NCBI GenBank assembly: GCA_028015205.1
Contig: CM051518.1
Coordinates: 28,772,501-28,836,500 of the forward strand
Direction of reading: 5' to 3'
DNA: 64,000 nucleotides
Origin: Mytilisepta virgata
Lineage: Eukaryota > Mollusca > Bivalvia > Mytilida > Mytilidae
In this document: in pieces, positions 18,560-27,551 of the stretch
Numbering within the stretch: position 1 is the first letter of the stretch
Layout of the letters: each line of letters starts with the position of its first letter
Notes under the pieces: model-generated
Told to the model about the DNA's origin: nothing
The model's database searches: none
What the model saw: the letters and a program-made list of their open reading frames with translations, nothing else
Made by a program: the position numbers and the translations under genes

Positions 18560-19330
18560 GTAATATATAGTTTTGGGGAAGGGATCTGAATCATTTTAAA
18601 GATAAATTAAGGTTTCTGATTTTGAGGGGGTGGGGATGATCCCCAGGGCTAAGATGTATAGTACATTCAACTCGTCTTGTAACCATGAGTAGTACAATAT
18701 ATGGTTTAGGGGTGGGGATTCCAATCATTTTTAAGATAAAATAAGGTTTCTGATTTTGAGGGGGGTGGGGATGACCCCCAGAGCTAAGATGTATATTGCA
18801 TTCAACTCGTCTTGTAACCATGAGTAGTACAATATATAGTTTAGGGGTGGGGATTCCAATCATTTTTAAGATAAAATAAGGTTTCTGATTTTGTGGGGGT
18901 GGGGATGACCCCCAAGGCTAAGATGTATATTGCATACAACTCGTCTTGTAACCATGAGTAGTACAATATATGGTTTAGGGGTGGGGATTCCAACCATTTT
19001 TAAGATAAAATAAGGTTTCTGATTTTGAGGGGGTGGGGATGACCCCCAGGGCTAAGATGCATATTGCATTCAACTCGTCTTGTAACCATGAGTAGTACAA
19101 TATATGGTTTAGGGGTGGGGATTTCAACCATTTTTAAGATAAATTAAGGTTTCTGGTCTTGAGGGGTAGGGGATGACCCCCGGGGCTCAGATGTATACTG
19201 CATTCAACTTGTCTTGTTATCATGAATAATAAAATATATGGTTTAAGGGTGGGGATTTCAACCCTTTCCAAGATAATGTAGGCTACGGGGTGGGGACTGA
19301 CCCCCAGGGACCCAAATGTGGTACTCTGCA
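18560..19330 (+). repeat. 135-bp satellite, subfamily A (about 5.5 units)
   Basis: The landmark GGGGTGGGGATT falls at 18709, 18844, 18978, 19112 and about 19246 (period 134-135). Each unit has GAGGGGGTGGGGATGACCCCC, a short G/C-rich inverted repeat, and CAACTCGTCTTGTAACCATG. The last unit is the most diverged (about 19260-19330). Confidence 0.9.
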
Positions 19331-19454
19331 CTCCGCTTTGACCTGATGCATATACCTTCCAAATATCATGAGGCTAGCTCAAGAAACACAAAAAAGTTAT
19401 GTTCTGGATAAAAAATTTGATTAGAAGAGGAAGAAGAATAATAATAATAATCAC
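19331..19454. other. Spacer between the two 135-bp satellite arrays
   Basis: Unique-looking 120 bp ending in an AATAATAATAATAAT microsatellite at about 19434-19451. No gene seen. Confidence 0.5.
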
Positions 19455-20075
19455 TATTGGGTGGGGATCTCAATGGTTTTCAGAATATTTAGTATTTTAT
19501 CATTTGAGGGGGTGGGGCATGACCCCCCTCAGACCCCCCTATGGTACCAAATGATTTGTCTTATCATAAGGAGTAATAATATATATGGTTATAGGGTGGG
19601 GATCACAATGGTTTTCAAAATATTAAGTATTTTATCATTTAAGGGGGTGGGGCATGACCCCCCCTCAGACCCCCTGTGGTACCAAATGATTCGTCTTATC
19701 ATAAGGAGTAATAATATATATGGTTATAGGGTGGGGATCTCAATAGTTTTCAGAAAAAGTATTTTGTCATTTGAGGGGGTGGGGCATGACCCCCCCCTCA
19801 GACCCCCTATGGGTACCAAATGATTCGTCTTATCATAAGGAGTAATAATATATATGGTTATAGGGTGGGGATCTCAATGGTTTTCAGAATATTTAGTATT
19901 TTATCATTTGAGGGGGTGGGGCATGACCCCCCTCAGACCCCCCTATGGTACCAAATGATTTGTCTTATCATAAGGAGTAATAATATATATGGTTATAGGG
20001 TGGGGATCACAATGGTTTTCAAAATATTAAGTATTTTGTTATTTGAGGGGGTGGGGCATGACCCCCCCTAAGACA
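19455..20075 (+). repeat. 135-bp satellite, subfamily B (about 4.6 units)
   Basis: The landmark GGGTGGGGATC falls at 19459, 19594, 19729, 19863 and 19998. The units keep the same order of elements as subfamily A (GATTCGTCTTATCATAAGGAG versus CAACTCGTCTTGTAACCATGAG, then ATATATGGTT, then GGGTGGGGAT, then GAGGGGGTGGGG..GACCCCC), but most other positions differ. Open frames across it come from the repeat and are not genes. Confidence 0.9.
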
Positions 20076-20525
20076 ACGAAATGGAGGCGACACAGCATAG
20101 GTTTCTGAGACAGAATGAATGTTGTCTAAGAACTTAAAAATTTTTAATTTACCTATTCAAACCATATCAGTATTATTTGTTTTTATATATAAATCAGAAA
20201 TAACCAATTTAAAATTGGGCACACATATCAATTTCTTGCTATTGCGCAATACTGTGCAATTGAAGATTTCTTGCTATTGTGCAATACTGTGCAATTGAAA
20301 ATTCCCCCCCCCCAAAAAAAATAATTTACCCCTTTTTTAGCTTTTGTGCAATACACTATGAAGTTGCACATTGACCCCCCCTCCCAAAAAAAAAACAAAA
20401 AACAATAAAATTTATTGTAACCCCCCCCCCTTTTTTTGCTAAAAGAAATTTGAAATTTCCTTTTTAATTTATGAAATATGAAATGAGAAAAAAATTAAAT
20501 GTGTTTGGATTACCTCCCTTACACC
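20076..20525. repeat. Low-complexity AT and poly-C region with a 35-bp direct repeat
   Basis: TTTCTTGCTATTG(C/T)GCAATACTG followed by TGCAATTGAA occurs twice in tandem (about 20232-20299). Several C7-C10 and A8 runs follow (20305-20430). The doublet resembles a motif I recall from mussel genomes. No gene. Confidence 0.6.
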
Positions 20526-20790
20526 AAGCTAATATCATAGATTTCTATTTACTTATCCTAAAGTTATTGTGCGAAAACCAAGAAAAATGCTTATTGTGCC
20601 CTTTTTTGGCCCCTAATTCTTAAACTGTTGGGACCAAAACTCCCAAAATCAATCCCAACCTTCCTTTTGTGGTCATAAACCTTGTGTTTAAATTTCATAG
20701 ATTTCTATTAACTTATACTAAAGTTATAGTGCGAAAACCAAATGTCTTCGGACGCCGACGGACGACGCCAACGTCATACCAATATACGAC
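20526..20790 (+). repeat. Dispersed repeat with duplicated CATAGATTTCTATT...AAAGTTATNGTGCGAAAACCA segment
   Basis: The segment CATAGATTTCTATT, ACTTAT(C/A)CTAAAGTTAT and GTGCGAAAACCA occurs at about 20536-20583 and again at 20697-20742. It is followed by GGACGCCGACGGACGACGCC. This kind of repeat with a GACGGACGACG tail is common in bivalves (recollection). Non-coding. Confidence 0.55.
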
Positions 20791-20814
20791 CGCAAAAATT
20801 TTGCTGATTTGTTA

Positions 20815-21040
20815 CGGACATACAAACAGATTACTATAAGATGGCATGTGGCGGGGCCCTTATCATCTCATCCGAAAGACACTCATCTCCATATGATGCA
20901 TGTACTTCCTTCATGTAATGTTTCAAAAAAATCCATCGAGCGGTTTAGGGTGAGTTCTGCTACCAGATATCTAAATGAACAGACAGACAGGGTGACTCCT
21001 TTAACTTGGGGATACATGTATAAAAAGCGATGGCAGAAAT
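20815..21040 (+). repeat. Another diverged copy related to the elements at 16557-17785
   Basis: TCCATATGATGCATGTACTTCC, a TTCATGTAATGTTTC run, GAGCGGTTTAGG, ACAGACAGACAGGGTGA and CTTGGGGATACATG correspond in order to the units and tail of the earlier elements. Confidence 0.55.
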
Positions 21041-21076
21041 AAAATCATTTTGCATATAATCAAGAGAATCAATTTA

Positions 21077-21200
21077 GCATGTCCGCTTTTACAGGACATT
21101 GTCTAATTCATTTTTATACCACAATATAAAAACAGCAATGTATTCAAATTAAGATATGAATAGTGCAAGAGAGCATGTCCGCTTTTACGGGACATTGTTT
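21077..21200. repeat. Two copies of the short hairpin TGTCCGCTTTTACGGGACA
   Basis: ATGTCCGCTTTTAC(A/G)GGACAT occurs at about 21079 and 21175. A third copy lies at about 22629-22648. Arms TGTCC/GGACA. These may be terminal hairpins of small elements; no partner ends were recognised. Confidence 0.5.
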
Positions 21201-21336
21201 TAATTAAAAACAGGGAAGGCATAAAAACATACAAAAGTTTATAAGAGAAACCTCACATTTATCTTATGTACATTGTAACACAAAACACCATAAGTCAAAT
21301 ATAATAGGAGTCTACAGGTTACACATTCTTGGCATA

Positions 21337-21602
21337 TACTCCCTTCTCATTATATTGTAGGTTCCATTGTATCGTGGTAATTATGTTTATTTCAACCTAA
21401 TATTCAACTGTGACGTCACCGTTTCTACATAGCTACATGTATGTACCAAGATATTACGAGATACTAGTATAAATGTACTGGTATATCGTAATATCGTGGA
21501 ACGTAGCTACATAGAAACGGTGACGTCACAGTTAAATATTTGATTGAAATGAACGTAATTACCATGATACAATGGAACCCACGGTATAATGAGAAGGGAG
21601 TA
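21337..21602. mobile_element. Foldback MITE with TA target duplication
   Basis: A 266-bp near-palindrome. The left arm from TACTCCCTTCTCATTATA is matched by the complement of the right arm for about 130 bp, with scattered mismatches. TA dinucleotides flank both ends, as in Tc1/mariner-type MITEs. Each arm contains GTGACGTCAC, with the CRE octamer TGACGTCA at 21411-21418 and 21521-21528. No transposase. Confidence 0.75.
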
Positions 21603-21604
21603 TA

Positions 21605-22519
21605 CCATTAATTATATCATATTACATGTATGTCATCAATTAACATTTTTGTTCCAATTATGTAATAGACCATTTGCCAATTCGTTTCGGATTTTATTCA
21701 GGAATCGAATTTATTTTATCTTTTGTATTACCGCTATGAAAAATACATTGGTTACCGAGTGGCATACAAGCAGGACAAGCCACGGACTTTATCCTTTGTG
21801 ACTTTGATAATCTACTGCGTTCGTTACGATTATTGATACCCTAATAATTACATTCCTTTTGTTTTATATTTATAACGGCGATTTCGATTGGCTAATAGTG
21901 CTTCGGTAATGAAGTTTAATTTCTCGATGAAAATCAATAACACGTGGGACCTTGACGACTTAGGCGGAGTAATTAAAAAAAATAAACCGTGCATTTTGTG
22001 CAATCTTATCATAAAACATGTGCAAAAATTTAAATTTTATTTTACGGAATGTAATTATATACATTGAATGCAATATTTTGTAGTTTTATTGGTGTGTAAA
22101 AGCGTGGACCCAAAAACATTTTTAATGAAGCGTGGTAATTAACTCTTTTTTTACTTAGCACTTGTTGAACAGTTTGGTGTAAATTTTTTGAATATGGGAT
22201 CAAAACCATTTAAATGCCTGTAGGTTTTTCAGATAAAGTCAGAGGCTTGTATGCCATTCGGTAATGAATGTATTTTCATAGCCATATTACAAAAGGTAAA
22301 ATTAAATCGATTCCCAATAATTGATTGATTGTTGTTTGCTTATATTAACGTCCCGTCGGCGATATTGCAGCCATCTTCAGGACACCAATTCCGAATAAAA
22401 CCCGAAACTAATTGGCAAGTAGACTATTGTATGCATCTGTTATGACTTATTTATAGAAAACTTCAGTGCAAAGCAACCTGGTATGAAGGGGCAATGATTA
22501 TAATTTTGTGTGATCAATA

Positions 22520-22528
<9 letters not shown>
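21605..22528. other. AT-rich sequence without recognised gene
   Basis: No convincing coding frame. A segment near 22330-22400 (AACGTCCCGTCGGCGATAT) resembles dispersed mollusc repeats I recall. Confidence 0.4.

Positions 22529-22552
<24 letters not shown>
22529..22552 (+). repeat. Poly-G run of 24
   Basis: TTTTTTTTC followed by 24 G residues. Its length may be imprecise in the assembly. Confidence 0.9.
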
Positions 22553-22628
22553 AATGTCTGGAACCTTTTGTTGCTCGTAACAAAATAATTTGTTTTCTTT
22601 TGAAGAGAGGAGTCTGTTTCTTTTTTAA

Positions 22629-22648
22629 TGTCCGCTTTTACGGGACAT
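22629..22648. repeat. Third TGTCCGCTTTTACGGGACA hairpin
   Basis: Same motif as at 21079 and 21175, here within AATGTCC...GGGACATGC. Confidence 0.5.
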
Positions 22649-22949
22649 GCTAAATGAAACTATTATTACTGGTTTGATTTCTGGGACAGAATGTTTGGTT
22701 ATGTTAAACTTACCAAAATAACTCAAACAACGTGCTGGCCAGGCAAACACTGAAACAGACTTCAAAACTGTCAATCTAGATGATAATACAGTAAACTTCG
22801 AATGCAAAATCAGCTACGGAATCTATGGACCTGATATTAAATCAGTATGCAATAATCAATTCCGTGAAACGTTAGCTGATGACAAAAAAAAGCACAAGTG
22901 AAATATCGATAATGCAAATGGCTGACCAAATATAACCGGATATGATAAA

Positions 22950-23122
22950 CGAATGCGAGACAACTCGGACCAAAGACAACTCGGACCAAGATAACTCGGA
23001 CCATTTTTAAGATAATTCGGACCAGTCAAAAGATAACTCGGACCAATTTAAAAGATAACTCGGACCAGTGTGAAAAGTTAATAAATTTATTCGGATCAAC
23101 TGATTCAAAAGACAACTCGGAC
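22950..23122 (+). repeat. Minisatellite of GA(C/T)AACTCGGACCA with variable spacing
   Basis: At least seven copies of the 13-mer occur between about 22957 and 23121, spaced unevenly by 1-45 bp of T/A-rich filler. One copy reads GATAATTCGGACCA. The motif is conserved while the filler is not, which is unusual for a plain slippage repeat. Confidence 0.8.
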
Positions 23123-23490
23123 CATTTTTGGAAAAAAATAATAAAGAAATGTATATAGTGTATTGTATCTTTTAAGTATTTATTAAACAAAGACGAAAAA
23201 TAAATCAAATAAAATGCGTAAAATTATAATTATTTTTAATTTTTTTTTACTGGACCGAAGTTTTGACGTCACGGCTATACTGTGCCGAAAATTTCGAATA
23301 TTTTCCTATCAAAGGTTTCATTGATTTACTGATCGAAAATTTAATTGCATTATATCAATCAACAACTATACAAGCTTGTTAACCTTGATTAGTTTTAATT
23401 GCTATTGATGACAAATGGATACAAGCCAATTAAAGTACATCAAAGGGTTTCACTTCAAAGAAAGTATCATACTTTTTTGAGAACTTAGTA
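23123..23490. other. AT-rich stretch, no gene seen
   Basis: Contains one CRE-like TTTTGACGTCACGG near 23263. Otherwise featureless. Confidence 0.4.
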
Positions 23491-23493
23491 AGC

Positions 23494-23609
23494 AGACACG
23501 TACATGCCAGGCAAAGATCCAGCGAATGTGGGAGAAGTACAACAACGATGAGATATCCGCCAGCCACCTACTGAAGAAATGCGGCAGCTACTATGGACCC
23601 GACCAGTAA
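23494..23609 (+). pseudogene. Possible 3' exon or gene fragment, unrecognised
   Basis: A plus-strand frame reads ...RTCQAKIQRMWEKYNNDE and then ISASHLLKKCGSYYGPDQ before a TAA stop. Base composition shifts from AT-rich to balanced and codon choice looks protein-like. Upstream, ACTTTTTTGAG and GTAAGCAG could contain an acceptor. No family recognised; it may be a remnant of a mobile element or a captured exon. Confidence 0.25.
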
Positions 23610-23724
23610 ACAACAATACTGTGATTAGTGCTTTGTTTAGACTTTGACATTGTGATATACGCTTTTATTGTTACTTGTGCTGACTTTATTATTTTGTCTA
23701 TGTTATATGGTGCGATATATATGT

Positions 23725-23850
23725 AAGACTCAAATCCGTGTACAACCTCAAATCCGTGTTCTTTCCTCAGATCTGTGGCCTTTAAACAATACAAAACGTC
23801 ATAGTTGTTACTTAAAATCTTTATTTCCTCAAATCTGTGTCCTCTTTTTC
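23725..23850 (+). repeat. Short repeat of CTCAAATCCGTGT
   Basis: Four variants: CTCAAATCCGTGT twice, then CTCAGATCTGTGG and CTCAAATCTGTGT. Unevenly spaced. Confidence 0.6.
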
Positions 23851-24089
23851 GCGGACAACGTAACGTCATAATTGGAATCAGTATCAGTAAGGATCCAAAT
23901 CCATAATCCTTTTGGATTGACATGCCATATCTGATTTAAATAACAAAAGCAAAAGAGGAAAATCCATACTGGGGAGCCAAAAAAAACTTTGGAAAAGTTG
24001 CATCTCGCATACAATGAACGTACGTATTGTACAGATGTCCTTTTAGGGGAATTGATATATATTATTATCGTTTATTTGGTTGAAAATAT

Positions 24090-24182
24090 TGATCAATAAT
24101 TATTTTATGTAATATGCCCTCAATGGGCCGTTGATTGGTATAATAAAATATTCGTATTCGTATTAGTATTCGTATCCGGTAA
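24090..24182 (+). repeat. Retroposon-like 3' tail with ATTCGT hexamer repeat
   Basis: GGGCCGTTGATTGGTATAATAAAATATTCG is followed by tandem TATTCG/TATTAG hexamers. A conserved short end followed by a simple hexamer repeat is typical of non-LTR retrotransposon 3' ends. No reverse transcriptase is seen upstream, so this would be a strongly 5'-truncated copy. Confidence 0.4.
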
Positions 24183-24195
24183 AAAACTTTTTTAC

Positions 24196-24630
24196 GATGA
24201 TAATTCTAATGCTATGTTTAGAAAATCACAAGATTTTAGTGACAACCACAGAAAATGTTTGGATAAGGAAGCTTTGATAGAATCACAACAAAGATCATAG
24301 AAAATCTGAAGCAATATACGACAGTTTAAGAAGTTCCGTATTTCCCGTTGTTAGAGAGAATATTAAGAACTTGTTCAAGATTTATGTTTAATGTAGTAGT
24401 TGTGAAAAACCAGCTGAGATACCAAAAACAACTATTCAGCGGCGCCCAATTCCAGCTACGTACCCTAACAGCCGCTGGCAAATTGATCTGAAGAAAATGC
24501 CACCCGTCAGAGGCTATGACTATATTTGTAATATAGTAGACTGCTATTCACGCTTATTCATGTTCTCTGATTGGGAAGGTGACGCATACTCCGTATCCTT
24601 TCTTTTTCATATAAGCAATTTTTTTTTAAA
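24196..24630 (+). pseudogene. Decayed integrase (rve, DDE-type) gene fragment
   Basis: Three open segments make one damaged product. The first (24196-24300) reads DDNSNAMFRKSQDFSDNHRK. A frame change near 24290-24296 leads to EAIYDSLRSSVFPVV. A stop at 24389-24391 is followed by CSSCEKPAE, then RWQIDLKKM, then GYDYICNIVDCYSRLF. W-Q-I-D and V-D-x-Y-S-R are the first catalytic Asp region and the conserved second strand of retroviral-type integrase cores. The C-x2-C resembles the end of the preceding zinc-binding domain. The second Asp and the Glu are absent because the frame ends in a T-rich tract near 24620. Likely from an LTR-type or Ginger/Polinton-like element; the exact family is open. Confidence 0.6.
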
Positions 24631-24880
24631 ATAACCCGTGTATCTTTAAAATTCTAAAGTGATCACTTTTCGGATTTTAATTTACAGTACATGTAGTTTT
24701 TTAGTGCATTTATCCCATTCATACATCGAGAATATTAACAATAATAGTGCTTAATCCTGAAATAATTTTTAAAATTTGTATCTTATTTGCTTCGCATGCG
24801 CAAAGATCAAATGCTTGTCAAAACAGAGAGAAGTAGAGAGAAGTAGAGAGAGCGGAACATAACAGCGTCATTCTCAAACA
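24631..24880. other. AT-rich spacer
   Basis: Contains a short AGAGAAGTAGAGAGAAGTAG repeat near 24826. No gene. Confidence 0.4.
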
Positions 24881-25320
24881 CGAAACAAAACTAAGAAACG
24901 CAAATAAAAATCAAAGATATGCCAGGTTAAAGATAATAAATTTATGCCTAATTACCTATCATAAAAAGCCCGAAGCCGGACTACCGTCTGTATAAAACAC
25001 GAAACAAAACTAAGCCTAATCAGTTTTCATTAAAAAAGCATCAAAGGGGCATAACAACTACAAAAGCGTCGGTACAAAACGTGAAACAAAACTAAAACGA
25101 AATCAGTCAGTGAACCGCAACTAGAAAAATAGTAAATCTTAGCCTAATCAGTTATCATTAAAAAGCATCAAAGGGGCGTAACAGCTACAAAAGGAGTGCG
25201 ACTGTATAAAACATGAACCAAAACTAAACGAAATCAGTCAGTGAAACGCAAGTAGAAGAATAATAAATCTAAGTCTAATAAAACGAAATTCAGTGAAACG
25301 CAAATATTTTATACATATAT
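24880..25320 (+). repeat. Degenerate tandem repeat (AAACACGAAACAAAACTAA units)
   Basis: TATAAAACACGAAAC, GTACAAAACGTGAAAC and TATAAAACATGAACC recur at about 24991, 25073 and 25203. GCATCAAAGGGGC(A/G)TAAC recurs at about 25038 and 25166, and AAATCAGTCAGTGAA(C/A)CGCAA also recurs. Roughly 130-bp units with deletions. Confidence 0.65.
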
Positions 25321-25339
25321 CATAGGATTAATTGTGGTT

Positions 25340-25611
25340 AAAGCCAAGGCCCCGTCATAATGGTAAAACTTAATAACTTTGTGCAAATTAAAAGTGAACC
25401 CAAGATGTACATTAGTTGATTCAGTAGTTTCAGAATGGCGGCCAAAACATATCGTAAAATTGCTTTTTAAAGCATACAGATAATACTGTAAATATATACT
25501 TTTTGTGACTAGTAAGAAAAGAGCTTCAATCTATGCACAAGGTCAAAGGTCATATGCCAAGGTCATGGGAAAGACCTCACATTTGTTCTCTGAACAAATG
25601 ACTTTTTAATT
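25340..25611 (+). mobile_element. Old, 5'-truncated F-like Helentron element 3' end
   Basis: CAGAATGGCGGCCAAAACATATC is similar to F sequence near 62565. It is followed by AAGGTCAAAGGTCATATGCCAAGGTCATGGGAAAGACC (described in parts) and the hairpin at 25580-25600. Diverged from the other F copies; no 5' module in the window. Confidence 0.6.
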
Positions 25612-27430
25612 ATTATTATTCTTCTTCTTTTCCGCGGTCACTATAACAAAAGTGTCGCGACATATCTTTACGATACTTGGTACCATTATTCGGTCATACT
25701 CTGACTCGCTTTGACTGACCCTGCGAAACCGATCTATTTTTAGTAACGGAGTTATCTGCCCGACATTCAAAAACCTTGTTTGCAGATAAACTCAGAAACC
25801 GTAACCGATATCAAAAATCTGAAGCGGGGGAAATGTTGCTAGACTCCTGGTCATGATTCGTCACGCAAAAAAAAACATTTCGATCAACTTCCTAGTTACG
25901 CGTTTTTGACTCGAAAAGTGTCGCGACTCGTCAAATTTTTTTTCTTCAAAACGGTTAGTCCTAGAGACTTGGGACCTTCACCAATCATCCTGGATGACAT
26001 ATGTTGCATTCAAAAATGTCAAGGTCAAAGGTCAAATCTCAAGGTCAGAGGTCATGGTACACCTTGTTATCAGGTTAACTCAAAAACCATACAAAATTTA
26101 AGCAGACATGTAATGGGGAAAATACTTGTCTCATTTAGACCTTTATTTGATATAAAGGGTCGAACCCTGTACGACAAACGGTTTTCGAGTTATAGCCCTT
26201 AACGCGTTTCGGCTAAATGGTTTTTGGCCTATAACTTGAAAATGGTTCGAGATAACATAGTAAACATATGGGTTATTGGTGACCGTCAACTTATTCCCTT
26301 CAATTTAAAATCAAACTCGATTGGCTAATGGCGGCCATTTTCAAAATGGCCGACACTGTAAACAGTTTTTGTGGAAAAGCACGTAAACCGTACAAAATTG
26401 AAGCAGACAATACATGGGAAAATTGTTCGTCACGTCGAAATCTACAAAAAAGTCTTCAGGACCGAAACCGTAAGTTCTACGATGACTCCTTAAAGAGTTA
26501 CTGCCCCTGACGTATGTTTGTTTTATACTATATCTCGAAAACCATTATAGATATGAAGAAAATGTTAATACAAAAAAAGATCAGTTACAAAAGATCTACA
26601 TTTTAGTACCAAGGTCAAAAGTCAGATATCAAGGTCATCCAAAAAGCCCTTAGCAACCGATGGAAAAGTACCTAGCAACCATATATATTTATGTTCAGGA
26701 TCATATTATAGAGCCATAGAGGTCAAAATGGAAGGTCAAGGGTCAAGGTCATCGAAAAAGTCCTTAGTAACCGACGGAAAAGTACCTAGCAACCATATAT
26801 ATTTATGCTGAGGATCATATTATAGAGCCATAGAGGTCAAAATTGAAGGTCAAGGATCAAGGTCATTGAAAAAGTCCTTAGCAACCGATGGAAAAGTACC
26901 TAGCAACCATATATATTTATGCTCAGGATCATATTATAGAGCCATAGAGGTCAAAATGGAAGGTCAAAATCAAGGTCATTGAAAAAGTCCTTAGCAACCG
27001 ATGGAAAAGTACCTAGCAACCATATATATTTCTGTTCAGAATCCTATTTTAGAGCTGTAGAGGTGAAAATGGAAGGTCAAGGGTCAAGGTCAATGAAAAA
27101 GTCCTTAGCAACCGATAGAAAAGTACCTAGCAACCATATATATTTATGTTCAGGGCCCTATTTTAGAGCTGTAGAGGTCAAAATGGAAGGTCATGGTCAA
27201 GGTCATAGAAAAAGTCATTAGCAACCGATGTAAAAGTACCTAGCAACCATATATATCTATGTTCAGGAACCTCTTTCAGAGCTGTAGAGGTCAAATCAAA
27301 GGTCAATGGTCAAGGTCATGGTGACAGAGTCCTATATTTTGACTAATATCCTTAGCAACTGAGGATTAAAAGGTCAATTTGACACGGGAAAGACCTTGCA
27401 ATTGTTCTCTGAACAATTGTCTTTTTAATT
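25612..27430 (+). mobile_element. M-family body (no 5' module)
   Basis: Complete M body, from ATT repeats and CCGCGG to the hairpin at 27399-27419 and TCTTTTTAATT. Near-identical to 272-2082. It has no matching 5' module to its left, unlike most others. Confidence 0.75.
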
Positions 27431-27488
27431 AAGGTCTTTCCCTTTCCAAAGGGAAGACCTTATTGTATTTCTTCTGATTATTATTATT
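27431..27488 (+). mobile_element. 5' module of Q element 1, split from its body
   Basis: AAGGTCTTTCCCTTTCCAAAG, then GGAAGACCTTATTG and TTCTTCTG plus ATT repeats. This spacer variant (CTTTCCAAAGG) is the one directly joined to a Q body at 47686, which identifies it as the left end of the Q body at 31403-32817. Confidence 0.8.
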
Positions 27489-27551
27489 AGGTCTTTCCAT
27501 TTCCAAATGGAAAGACATATAGCTATTCTTATGATTATTATTATTATTATT
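27489..27551 (+). mobile_element. 5' module of the P element, split from its body
   Basis: AGGTCTTTCCATTTCCAAATG, then GAAAGACATATAGC, TTCTTATG and ATT repeats. Its sequence differs from all other modules. By bracket order it belongs to the P body at 30068-31402, the only P body in the window. Confidence 0.7.

Noticed and set aside
22529..22552. G-quadruplex or regulatory element at the poly-G run
   Set aside because: A plain homopolymer next to a T-run; length is unreliable and there is no supporting context.
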